From: an uncultured Clostridia bacterium
GTDB lineage: Bacteria > Bacillota > Clostridia > Oscillospirales > Oscillospiraceae
Length of the DNA stretch: 7,302 bases
NCBI GenBank assembly: GCA_946006895.1
Contig: CAMFZO010000073.1
Location: 1 to 7,302, forward strand
Direction: 5' to 3'
Shown here: piece by piece, positions 1 through 6,413 of the stretch
How positions within the stretch are numbered: position 1 is the first letter of the stretch
Layout: each line of letters opens with the position of its first letter
Program-made: the position numbers and the translations under genes
Notes under the pieces: generated by a model
What the model saw: the letters and a program-made list of their open reading frames with translations, nothing else
Database searches by the model: none
Told to the model about the DNA's origin: nothing

Positions 1-1
1 A

Positions 2-36
2 TACTGATTCTTGATTAAAAAATTGAATCAAGAATC
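2..36. repeat. Left copy of the flanking hairpin repeat
   Basis: TACTGATTCTTGAT at 2-15 is identical to 6414-6427 at the other end of the operon. In this copy GATTCTTGATT (6-16) pairs perfectly with AATCAAGAATC (26-36) around an A-rich 9-nt loop. The outer TACT of the right copy has no partner here. A further fragment, GATTCTAGTATGAGC at 141-155, resembles the end of the right copy (GAATCAGTATGAGC, 6443-6456). The left block therefore looks like the right hairpin with about 100 nt of extra small hairpins inserted. It is probably a dispersed intergenic repeat; no transposase is visible. Confidence 0.6.
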
Positions 37-113
37 CCGTGTGCTGCGCACACTCACATCGTGCTTAAGCACGCTGTGCCGTCTCATGCAGAATCTGACG
101 CGCCTTCGGCGCT

Positions 114-138
114 ATAAAAAGGTTTTAAACCTTTTTAT
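114..138. repeat. Perfect 12-bp-arm palindrome, possible weak terminator
   Basis: Arms 114-125 and 127-138 are exact reverse complements around a single central T at 126. One side starts with a run of five A and the other ends with a run of five T, as in a bidirectional intrinsic terminator. The stem has only two G-C pairs, so terminator strength is doubtful. It could end an upstream gene outside the window, or simply be part of the surrounding repeat block. Confidence 0.4.
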
Positions 139-209
139 CCGATTCTAGTATGAGCTGCCGGATTGATCGGCTGCGGCGTCCGTACCGTTTTCCCGGTCAA
201 TCCCTGCAG

Positions 210-240
210 ATACAACATTGTATTTCTATCATAATACAAC
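210..240. promoter_or_regulatory. ATACAA/TTGTAT half-site cluster upstream of the promoter
   Basis: ATACAA occurs at 210-215, its reverse complement TTGTAT at 218-223, and ATACAA again at 234-239. The first two form a perfect palindrome with a 2-nt spacer, and the second and third form another inverted pair with a 10-nt spacer. The cluster lies about 20-50 bp upstream of the -35 box, where a transcription factor could bind. The regulator is not encoded in the window. An AT-rich spacer producing this by chance cannot be excluded. Confidence 0.4.
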
Positions 241-249
241 GAAAAACAT

Positions 250-268
250 TTGTCAACCGGGTTGACAA
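250..268. promoter_or_regulatory. Perfect 19-bp palindromic operator overlapping the -35 box
   Basis: TTGTCAACCGGGTTGACAA reads as 9-bp arms around a central G, with every arm position matching. The right arm contains the -35 hexamer (262-267), so a dimeric regulator bound here would block RNA polymerase. A 9-1-9 palindrome on a promoter is typical of GntR-, LacI- or TetR-type repressors; I cannot choose between them. The likely signal is the substrate or a metabolite of the downstream radical sugar pathway. No regulator gene lies in the window. Confidence 0.7.
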
Positions 269-290
269 TTTTATTTCTGTTTGCTATGAT
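262..290 (+). promoter_or_regulatory. Sigma-A promoter with extended -10 for the GRE operon
   Basis: The -35 box TTGACA (262-267) is perfect consensus. The spacer is the optimal 17 nt. The -10 box TATGAT (285-290) differs from consensus at one position and is preceded by TGC (282-284), an extended -10 element. The expected transcription start, about 7 nt after the -10 box, falls near 297. That leaves a 5' leader of only about 13 nt before the ATG at 310, with the Shine-Dalgarno at its very 5' end. Confidence 0.85.
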
Positions 291-309
291 AATCATGAGG
301 TGGGAAACA

Positions 310-1038
310 ATGGAACTCCGAATCTTCCAAAAGGGTTTTAATTTTTCACAGGACGGTCCCGGAAACCGTTTGGTCTACCATTTGCAGGGCTGTAACCTTC
401 GCTGCCCATGGTGCTCCAACCCGGAGGGACTCTCCTTGCAGGGCGGCGTAAGCTGCAGCATCGACGAGATCGTCGCGGAGGTATTGCGAAGCAGGGCCAT
501 GTTTTTTGACGGCGGCGGCGTAACGCTGACCGGCGGCGAGGTCTGTATGCAGTTTAGCGCAGCGGCGCAGCTGCTCGATCGTCTGTATTATGAGGGCATC
601 AACACCTGCATTGAGACAAACGGCACCTCACCGCGTCTGCCGGAGCTGTTCCCGGTGCTGGATCTGCTCATCATGGACATCAAGCATCATGACCCGCAGA
701 AGCATAAAGCGGTCACCGGCGTTTCGTGCCTCCAGACCTACCGCAACATCACCGCCGCTCTGGCGGCCAAGCAGCCTCTGGCGCTGCGTATCCCGCTGAT
801 CGGCGGATTCAACGCATCGGTCGAGGACGCGGCGGCCTTTGCCAAGCTGCTGAAGCAGCTCGGCGTACCCGGAAAGGCCACGCTGGAACTGCTTCCCTAC
901 CATGAGTACGGCAGGGCAAAATATGACAGCCTTGGCATGGAATACACAATGGGCGAAAACGCGCACGTCTCCGCAGCGCAGGTCGCAGCCTTTGCCCGGT
1001 GTCTGAAGGACGAGGGCATCACGCTGATCCATACATAA
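310..1038 (+). CDS. Glycyl radical enzyme activating enzyme (radical SAM)
   Basis: A 242-residue radical SAM protein of the PFL-activase family. It uses a [4Fe-4S] cluster and S-adenosylmethionine to make a 5'-deoxyadenosyl radical, which abstracts hydrogen from the partner GRE's glycine in the cytoplasm. The cluster motif is C28-NLR-C32-PW-C35, followed by SNPEG. The SAM-binding GGE is at 75-77 within GGGVTLTGGE, the D-x-K motif is D123/K125, and the C-terminal LLPYHEYG...KYDSLG block is at 194-209. The bacterial ferredoxin-like insert with two extra clusters, found in many non-PFL activases, is absent: only one Cys lies between the CX3CX2C motif and GGE. I chose ATG 310 because GAGGTGGG (297-304) is correctly spaced; an in-frame TTG at 250 lies inside the operator, upstream of the expected transcription start. 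It is the first gene of the operon, 40 nt before the GRE it presumably activates. Confidence 0.93.
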   Translation: MELRIFQKGFNFSQDGPGNRLVYHLQGCNLRCPWCSNPEGLSLQGGVSCSIDEIVAEVLRSRAMFFDGGGVTLTGGEVCMQFSAAAQLLDRLYYEGINTCIETNGTSPRLPELFPVLDLLIMDIKHHDPQKHKAVTGVSCLQTYRNITAALAAKQPLALRIPLIGGFNASVEDAAAFAKLLKQLGVPGKATLELLPYHEYGRAKYDSLGMEYTMGENAHVSAAQVAAFARCLKDEGITLIHT

Positions 1039-1045
1039 TTTATTT

Positions 1046-1062
1046 TGAAAATCTGATTTTCA
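1046..1062. repeat. Palindrome between activase and GRE
   Basis: TGAAAATC (1046-1053) and GATTTTCA (1055-1062) are exact reverse complements around one base. As RNA this would be a 7-bp, AU-rich stem with a 3-nt loop, ending at the first bases of the GRE ribosome binding region (AGGAAAGGA, 1062-1070). It could modulate GRE translation or mark a processing site that separates low activase from high GRE expression. The stem is weak, so any role is uncertain. Confidence 0.4.
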
Positions 1063-1078
1063 GGAAAGGATACCATTC

Positions 1079-3457
1079 ATGATGGAACTGTTTCAATTGA
1101 TGCGGCCGGAGGCCGTTACCGACAAGGCAAAGAAACTGTTTAATGAGGAGCGTCAGGCACACAAGGTCCTTAACGGCTGGCTTCTGTGCCGGGAGATCGC
1201 TGCCGCAGCAGACGCAGAAACGAAGGAGACTTTCCCGGAGCTGCGTGCCGCCGAGGAGCTGGAGGCGATCATCGACCGTCTTCCCATTGAGATCAGCGAC
1301 AACGCGCTTCTGGCAGGCACGCAGCGCGATGCCTTCGCCGCCAGCTACGCGCTGATCAATCCCGCCTTCAAGGTCGAGACCTTTAAAGGTTACTGTGATC
1401 CGCTGGAGGTCTACAACTTCGCAACGCCCACCCAGGATATGCCCGCTGAGCGCATCGCCGCCATCCGCGAGGCGACCTCCAAAAGTCCCTGTGTCCGGGC
1501 GCTGAACGAGGTTTACGGCAAATACAGCGACTACACCGACGAAGTCGCCTTCTTTATGGAGCACGTGACCGGCCACCACATTCCGGATTTCCGCCCTGCG
1601 CTGAAGCTGGGCGTCCGCGGTCTGATCGCCGGGATCGACGAAAAGCTCGCTGCCGGCGGTCTGGCGGAAAAGCACGAAAAGAACTACCGCGCCATGAAGC
1701 GCGTCCTTCAGGCTTCCATCCGCTTGGCACACCGTTACGCCGATCTGGCTGGTGAGCTTGCAAAGACCGCCTCCGACGAGCGCAAGGCAGAGCTGGCGCT
1801 CATGGAGACCAACCTGCGCCGCGTCCCCGAGCATCCCGCCCGGACACTGATGCAGGCCATGCAGTCCTTCATTATCCTTTGGCAGGTCATGTGCCTTGAG
1901 CAGGCACCGAACCCCTTTGCTTTCTCCGTGGGCAACGCCGACCGCATCTTTGAGCCGTACCGGGCGCTTTCCGGCGAGAGCCGCGAGGAGGCCGCCGCCC
2001 TGTTCAAGCACTTCCTGGTCTTTTTCAATGTCGGTGAGCGTTCCTGGGCGATCTCCCAGAATGTTCTGATCGGCGGGCGTGACGTAGACGGCAACGATCT
2101 GACCAACCTGATGAGCTATGCGATCCTCGACGCCTACTACGATATGAACCTGCCCCAGCCCATTTTGTCTGTCAAGCTGCATAAAAACACCCCCGACGAG
2201 CTGTATCGGGAAATGGGCCGCTTTTTCTTCACACCTGGCTGTCTGACCCCGTCCCTGTTCAATGACGACAGTCTGTTCCTCACGCTGGCGGAGCATGGCG
2301 TTGCGCGGGAGGATCTCCCCGACTATTCCGTCGCCGGCTGTCAGGAGCCGCTCATCATGGGCAAGGACAATGCCAACACCACCAACAGTTGGCTCAACAT
2401 GGGCAAGGTGCTGGAGCTGGTATTGAACAACGGCAAGTCGGTGCTTACGGGCCGCGAAATGGGCAAGCAAACGGATTACACGCCCGAATATATTCTGTCG
2501 CACGTCCGTGAGCTGTTCTATCAGCGTCTTGAGGATGTCTGCAAAACGATGCAGGATGCCGCCAACGGCGCAAGTCGCGCGCTGTCGCTGCTGCCCGTTC
2601 CGTTCCTGAGCTGCTTTATGGGCGGTCTTGAAACGGGTGTTGACACACGGGACACGACACAGCAGGGTACGAAATACAACGGAAGCGGCTGCCTGATCCA
2701 CGGTCTTTCCGTCGTGGCGGATTCCTTCATTGCCATTGACCATCTGCTGAAGGAGCGCCCCCAGGATGCGGAAAACCTGGTCGCCGCCTGTAAGTGCAAC
2801 TTTGAGGGCTATGAGGAGCTGCGGGAGTATCTGAAAAAATGCCCCAAGTACGGCAACAACATTCCCGAGGTGGACGACGAGGCTGTGGAAGTCGCAACGC
2901 GTGCTTCCGAGATCGTCCGCAGCCTGAAAAATTACCTGGGCAATCCCTTCCGTCCCGACTGGAGCTCTCCCTCCACGCACCTGACCTACGGCTATCTGGT
3001 CGGCGCGACCCCCGACGGCCGCGGCGCAAGGGAGATGCTCGGCTACGGCATCGATCCGCTGTTCAGCACCGCTACCTCCGGTCTCGGCTTCCGCACACTC
3101 TCCACCATGCGGCTTCCCTTCTGTCAAATGGAGGGCGGCTGTGCGTCGCACTTCGGCATTGATCCCAAGTACTTCACCGCAGACACCTACGAGGAGCGGG
3201 GCCTCCAGTTCCGTGACCGGGTGCTTCGTCCGCTGTTCTTCAATCCGAGCAACAAAAACCGCGCACCCTTCTATCTCTATGTGAACGTCACCACAGCGGA
3301 CACGCTGCGCAAGGTCCTGGCGGATCCGAAAAAATACGCCCCCAACGGCGTTTACATCATGCGTATCCACGGCACCTTTGTCAACTTCCTTGATCTGTCC
3401 CCGGCGATTCAGCAGGACATTATCACCCGTCTTGACCCCGGTTCGACTTTCTGCTAA
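1079..3457 (+). CDS. Glycyl radical enzyme of divergent subfamily (PFL-like)
   Basis: A 792-residue member of the pyruvate formate-lyase superfamily, normal in length for GRE dehydratases and lyases. The PFL domain spans roughly residues 10-650 and the glycine radical domain 665-790. The thiyl-radical cysteine is C421 in VAGCQEP, with E423 two residues on. That C-x-E arrangement is typical of GRE eliminases and argues against a true PFL, which has adjacent cysteines. The C-terminal part has PDGRGA (645-650), YLYVNVTTADTLRKVLADPKKY (split, 732-753) and the glycyl loop at 761-770. The radical glycine is G765, 27 residues before the C-terminus, as expected. The loop reads R-I-H-G-T-F instead of the usual R-V-[SAG]-G-[YF]-[ST]. 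There is no N-terminal extension suggesting microcompartment targeting. ATG 1079 follows AGGAAAGGA at 8 nt; an adjacent ATG at 1082 is possible. The substrate is unknown. The neighbouring kinase and epimerase suggest a sugar, polyol or anhydro-sugar. Confidence 0.93.
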   Translation: MMELFQLMRPEAVTDKAKKLFNEERQAHKVLNGWLLCREIAAAADAETKETFPELRAAEELEAIIDRLPIEISDNALLAGTQRDAFAASYALINPAFKVETFKGYCDPLEVYNFATPTQDMPAERIAAIREATSKSPCVRALNEVYGKYSDYTDEVAFFMEHVTGHHIPDFRPALKLGVRGLIAGIDEKLAAGGLAEKHEKNYRAMKRVLQASIRLAHRYADLAGELAKTASDERKAELALMETNLRRVPEHPARTLMQAMQSFIILWQVMCLEQAPNPFAFSVGNADRIFEPYRALSGESREEAAALFKHFLVFFNVGERSWAISQNVLIGGRDVDGNDLTNLMSYAILDAYYDMNLPQPILSVKLHKNTPDELYREMGRFFFTPGCLTPSLFNDDSLFLTLAEHGVAREDLPDYSVAGCQEPLIMGKDNANTTNSWLNMGKVLELVLNNGKSVLTGREMGKQTDYTPEYILSHVRELFYQRLEDVCKTMQDAANGASRALSLLPVPFLSCFMGGLETGVDTRDTTQQGTKYNGSGCLIHGLSVVADSFIAIDHLLKERPQDAENLVAACKCNFEGYEELREYLKKCPKYGNNIPEVDDEAVEVATRASEIVRSLKNYLGNPFRPDWSSPSTHLTYGYLVGATPDGRGAREMLGYGIDPLFSTATSGLGFRTLSTMRLPFCQMEGGCASHFGIDPKYFTADTYEERGLQFRDRVLRPLFFNPSNKNRAPFYLYVNVTTADTLRKVLADPKKYAPNGVYIMRIHGTFVNFLDLSPAIQQDIITRLDPGSTFC

Positions 3458-3466
3458 ACTGTCAGT

Positions 3467-4756
3467 ATGACTGTACTTGGATTGGACATTGGGACCACTA
3501 CCATCAGCGCGGTAGTGATGAGGGACGGGAAGGTCCTTGCCGCAAAGACGCTGAAAAACGACTCTTTTCTCCCGGACCGTCCGGTCTGGGAGAAAGCGCA
3601 GGATGTCCGGCAGATCGTCACTGTCGCCATGCAGACGGTAAACGAGCTTCGCACCGCCTACCCTGAGATCGAACGCATCGGTCTGACCGGTCAGCAGCAC
3701 GGCATCGTCTATCTGGACGGCAGCGGTACGGCGCTGAGTCCTCTGTATATCTGGCAGGACGGGCGCGGTGATCTGCCCTATGACGACAGCCGCAGCTACG
3801 CTTCTTATCTTACGGAGCTGACGGGCTATCCCCTTGCCACCGGCTATGGGCTTGTTACGCATTTTTATAATCTGAAAAACGGCCTTGTCCCGGATAATGC
3901 CAAAACCTTCTGCACCATTCACGATTATATCGCCATGCTGCTGGCAGGGACATCGTCTCCGCGCATTGACCCCAGCGACGCCGCCAGCTTCGGCTTCTTC
4001 GATTTGGAAAAGGGCTGCTTTGACATTGCAGCGCTGGAACGCGCTGGAATGGATCCGTCGATCCTCCCGCAGCTTGCAAAAACGCCCTGCATCGGCGGCA
4101 GAGAGCTTCCCGTATATGCCGCCATCGGGGATAATCAGGCGAGTTTCCTGGGCGCCACAAGCGGGCAGCCGGATTGTATGCTCATCAATGTCGGCACCGG
4201 CAGCCAGTTCTCCGTCCATACCCCACGCTATATGACCTGTCCCGGTCTGGAGACCAGGCCCTTCCCTTTGGGCGGCTATCTGCTGGTCGGTTCCAGTCTC
4301 TGCGGCGGACGGGCCTACGCCCTGCTGGAAGGCTTTTTCCGCAAGGTCGCAGATATGCTCGGCTCTCCCGTCGATTCCTGCTACGGCGCAATGGCAAGGC
4401 TGCTGGACCGTGCGCCTGCCCCCGAGGATCCCGTGAAGGTCATCCCGCTGTTTCAGGGCACGCGCTCAGATCCGACGCGCAGAGGCTCCATTGAGAATCT
4501 CAGCGTGGACAATTTTACACCGCTGTCACTGCTCTATGGCATGATGCAGGGCATGACCGCCGAGCTGTACGAGATGTACCGCTGCTATACCGCTCAGGGC
4601 GGCCGTTGTGATAAGCTGTACGGCTCAGGCAACGGCCTCAGAAAAAACGCGCAGCTTCGCAAATGCTTTGAAACCGCGTTCGGTCTTCCGCTGATCCTCT
4701 CCCGGAATGAGGAAGAGGCAGCCTGCGGCGCGGCGCTGTTTGCCGCTGCAAATTGA
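3467..4756 (+). CDS. FGGY-family carbohydrate kinase, sedoheptulokinase-like
   Basis: A 429-residue cytoplasmic sugar kinase that should transfer phosphate from ATP to a sugar or polyol. The N-terminal phosphate loop is LDIGTTTISAVVM (6-18). TGQQHG (74-79) and WQDGRG (96-101) line the sugar site. The predicted catalytic base is D222 in GDNQAS, the second phosphate loop is NVGTGSQ (241-247), and the adenosine loop is YGSGNGLRKN (385-394). The stretch LATGYGLVTHFYNLK...TIHDYIAMLLAG...SDAASFGFF (about 123-178) matches, from memory, the sedoheptulokinase (CARKL/SHPK) branch rather than xylulokinase or glycerol kinase. Length is at the short end of the family, but all core motifs are present. It starts 9 nt after the GRE stop with no clear Shine-Dalgarno, so its translation is probably coupled to the GRE. 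It likely phosphorylates the GRE substrate or product; the exact sugar is not established. Confidence 0.9.
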   Translation: MTVLGLDIGTTTISAVVMRDGKVLAAKTLKNDSFLPDRPVWEKAQDVRQIVTVAMQTVNELRTAYPEIERIGLTGQQHGIVYLDGSGTALSPLYIWQDGRGDLPYDDSRSYASYLTELTGYPLATGYGLVTHFYNLKNGLVPDNAKTFCTIHDYIAMLLAGTSSPRIDPSDAASFGFFDLEKGCFDIAALERAGMDPSILPQLAKTPCIGGRELPVYAAIGDNQASFLGATSGQPDCMLINVGTGSQFSVHTPRYMTCPGLETRPFPLGGYLLVGSSLCGGRAYALLEGFFRKVADMLGSPVDSCYGAMARLLDRAPAPEDPVKVIPLFQGTRSDPTRRGSIENLSVDNFTPLSLLYGMMQGMTAELYEMYRCYTAQGGRCDKLYGSGNGLRKNAQLRKCFETAFGLPLILSRNEEEAACGAALFAAAN

Positions 4757-4762
4757 CACAAA

Positions 4763-4790
4763 ACGCCGGACTGCTTCCGCGGTCCGGCGT
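4763..4790 (+). promoter_or_regulatory. Intercistronic GC-rich hairpin after the kinase
   Basis: ACGCCGGAC (4763-4771) pairs perfectly with GTCCGGCGT (4782-4790) around a 10-nt loop. It begins 6 nt after the kinase stop codon. No T-run follows, so it is not a standard intrinsic terminator. It more likely protects the upstream mRNA from 3' exonucleases or sets lower expression of the two distal genes. Confidence 0.5.
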
Positions 4791-4827
4791 CACGGCGGTC
4801 AATACTTCAGAAAACGGAGGAACCTAC

Positions 4828-5475
4828 ATGCATCTGTTCGACTATGACGGACCGCTGATGCGCGCCCTCATCTATATCGGTGAGCTGATCCTGCTGAATC
4901 TTCTGTTTCTGCTGTGCTGTCTTCCGATCGTTACCATCGGTGCATCCGTGACAGCAATGTATGTCGTCACGTTTCACAACCTTGACGGAAAAGGCAGCCA
5001 CGCCTGCCGCCAGTTTCTGACTGCGTTCCGCGCCAACTTCAAACAGGCCACCCTGGAATGGCTGGTCATGCTGCTTGCCGCAGTGCTTTTATATGTTGAT
5101 TTCTGTATCATTACACAGACCGATTTTGCAGGAAAGGCCGCCGTCGAAATTGTTTTCGTGTGTGTTCTCACGCTGTTCTTTCCCACGCTGGTCTTTCTTT
5201 TTCCCATCCAGGCATATTTTGAAAACACGGTGCCGAGGACGCTGAAGAACGCAGTCGCGCTTGGTCTTGCGAAGTTCCCGCAGAGCATCCTTTTGCTCCT
5301 GCTCAACGGCTTCCCGCTGATTTTTCTTTACTTTAACATCACGGTCTTTTTCCGGCTCCTGCCGTTTTGGGCGATCATCGGTTTTTCCGGGACAGCGCAG
5401 ATCGGGACCTATCTGTTCCGGCGCATTTTCCGCAAGCTGACGACCGTCAGGAAGCCGGAAGAGCCGACGCAGTAG
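4828..5475 (+). CDS. DUF624 (YesL-like) integral membrane protein
   Basis: A 215-residue membrane protein with about five hydrophobic segments: roughly 14-36, 74-95, 105-128, 152-172 and 175-197. The N-terminal block NLLFLLCCLPIVTIGAS with TAMY following (24-44) is the hallmark of the DUF624/YesL family. Members are common in Firmicutes and often sit in operons with sugar ABC transporters or polysaccharide-utilisation genes. Their biochemical role is not established, and this is not shown to be a transporter. The start at ATG 4828 is set by GGAGG at 4816-4820 with a 7-nt gap. An in-frame TTG overlapping the kinase stop would add 25 non-hydrophobic residues without a ribosome binding site. The basic C-terminal tail (FRRIFRKL) is probably cytoplasmic. 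Its presence supports carbohydrate use by the operon; no transporter is seen in the window. Confidence 0.85.
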   Translation: MHLFDYDGPLMRALIYIGELILLNLLFLLCCLPIVTIGASVTAMYVVTFHNLDGKGSHACRQFLTAFRANFKQATLEWLVMLLAAVLLYVDFCIITQTDFAGKAAVEIVFVCVLTLFFPTLVFLFPIQAYFENTVPRTLKNAVALGLAKFPQSILLLLLNGFPLIFLYFNITVFFRLLPFWAIIGFSGTAQIGTYLFRRIFRKLTTVRKPEEPTQ

Positions 5476-5518
5476 CCGTGGGGCAGCGGCTGATTTTCCT
5501 TATTATCGGAGGCAGAAT

Positions 5519-6397
5519 ATGGCACTGTTTACGATCTCAAGCAATTATCTCAGGGTAACAGCCGCATCTCACGCAGCGGAGCTGCAAAGCATCTGCGGTA
5601 TTGACGGCACGGAATACCTCTGGCAGGGCGACCCCGCCTACTGGTCCGAACGTGCGCCGACGCTGTTTCCCTATATTGCGCGGCTGAATCAGGGCTCCTA
5701 CTATCTGGACGGACAGATCTACCGCATGAGCATCCATGGGCTTGCACCCTATACGGACTTTTCCTGCACAGAGCACAGTGACGACACTCTGCTCCTGACG
5801 ATGACCGATACACGGGATACTCTCAAGCAGTTTCCGCGCCGTTTTCTGTTCTCTGTCCGTTATCATGTGTCGGGGAACCGTCTGGAGGTCACCTACCTTG
5901 TGGAAAACCGCGATGAACGGCCCATGTATTTCGGCGTCGGCGGGCATCCCGGCTTCCGCGTACCGCTTAGCGCCGGTCTTTCCTTCACGGATTACCGTCT
6001 TCGTTTTTCCGCACCGTGCCGGCCCAGGCGTGTCCTCTTCTCCGACGAGCTTTTGGTCACCGGGGAAGATACAGCCTATTCTCTGCCGGACGGTCAGCTT
6101 CTTCCGCTTTCCCACGAGCTGTTTCATGAGGACGCCATCGTCCTGCGTGATATGTGCCGCGAGATCACACTGGAGAGCGAAAAAGACACCCACAGCGTCA
6201 CCGTCACATTCCCCGATATGCCTTTTCTCGGTCTTTGGCATATGCCGCATACCGACGCGCCGTATGTCTGCATCGAGCCGTGGTCCTCTCTGCCCTCCCG
6301 ACAGCAGCAGATCACCGACCTTGCGGCGCAGCCGGATCTGATCCTGCTGCCGCCACAGCGGCGTTATACGAACCGCTGGACGATCACAGTGAAATAA
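5519..6397 (+). CDS. Aldose 1-epimerase family protein (LacX-like)
   Basis: A 292-residue protein of the galactose mutarotase-like fold, LacX branch. The family interconverts alpha and beta anomers of free or phosphorylated aldoses in the cytoplasm. WSERAPTLFPYIARL (42-56) is the N-terminal signature. H73 in IHGLA and H143 in GVGGHPGF are the likely active-site histidines, and E253 in CIEPW is the likely catalytic glutamate. Length is standard for LacX-type proteins, and nothing suggests truncation. GGAGG at 5508-5512 with a 6-nt gap fixes ATG 5519. It lies 43 nt after the membrane protein and is the last gene of the operon. In this setting it could supply the anomer used by the kinase or the GRE. 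LacX-type members are often of unproven substrate, so the sugar is open. Confidence 0.9.
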   Translation: MALFTISSNYLRVTAASHAAELQSICGIDGTEYLWQGDPAYWSERAPTLFPYIARLNQGSYYLDGQIYRMSIHGLAPYTDFSCTEHSDDTLLLTMTDTRDTLKQFPRRFLFSVRYHVSGNRLEVTYLVENRDERPMYFGVGGHPGFRVPLSAGLSFTDYRLRFSAPCRPRRVLFSDELLVTGEDTAYSLPDGQLLPLSHELFHEDAIVLRDMCREITLESEKDTHSVTVTFPDMPFLGLWHMPHTDAPYVCIEPWSSLPSRQQQITDLAAQPDLILLPPQRRYTNRWTITVK

Positions 6398-6413
6398 GGG
6401 AACCTCTGATTTG

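Larger units (their letters stand above)
1..209. other. Gene-free, palindrome-rich left spacer
   Basis: I see no credible gene here. A short reading frame starting at 150 has no ribosome binding site and runs through the promoter. The block is a chain of small inverted repeats: 6-16/26-36, 39-44/48-53 (GTGTGC tgc GCACAC), 60-73 (CGTGCTTAAGCACG, a perfect palindrome), 100-104/108-112 (GCGCC ttc GGCGC) and 114-125/127-138. A looser pair lies at 160-170/193-203, with 10 of 11 positions pairing and one G-T wobble. Such density is typical of intergenic structured repeats or of the 3' end of an upstream transcription unit. The window begins inside it, so I cannot tell which gene it follows. Confidence 0.6.

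Noticed and set aside
250..309. A TTG start extending the activase by 20 residues
   Set aside because: It lies in the operator/promoter, upstream of the expected transcript start; ATG 310 has a well-placed Shine-Dalgarno and matches the family N-terminus.
1..309. CRISPR array or riboswitch in the palindrome-rich leader
   Set aside because: The palindromes differ in sequence and spacing, no direct repeat-spacer pattern exists, and the leader expected from the mapped promoter motif is only about 13 nt.
1079..3457. Annotation of the GRE as pyruvate formate-lyase
   Set aside because: PFL has two adjacent active-site cysteines; here a single cysteine is followed by x-Glu, and the setting is sugar metabolism.
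1040..4219. A 1059-codon open frame on the minus strand opposite the GRE and kinase
   Set aside because: The plus-strand proteins carry full family motifs across the whole span, and the antisense product looks like a shadow of GC-rich third positions, with no recognisable domain.
4753..4827. A TTG start adding 25 residues to the DUF624 protein and overlapping the kinase stop
   Set aside because: There is no ribosome binding site, the span contains the intercistronic hairpin, and ATG 4828 follows a clear GGAGG.
310..6397. Bacterial microcompartment-associated GRE locus
   Set aside because: There are no shell-protein genes and no N-terminal extension on the GRE within the window.
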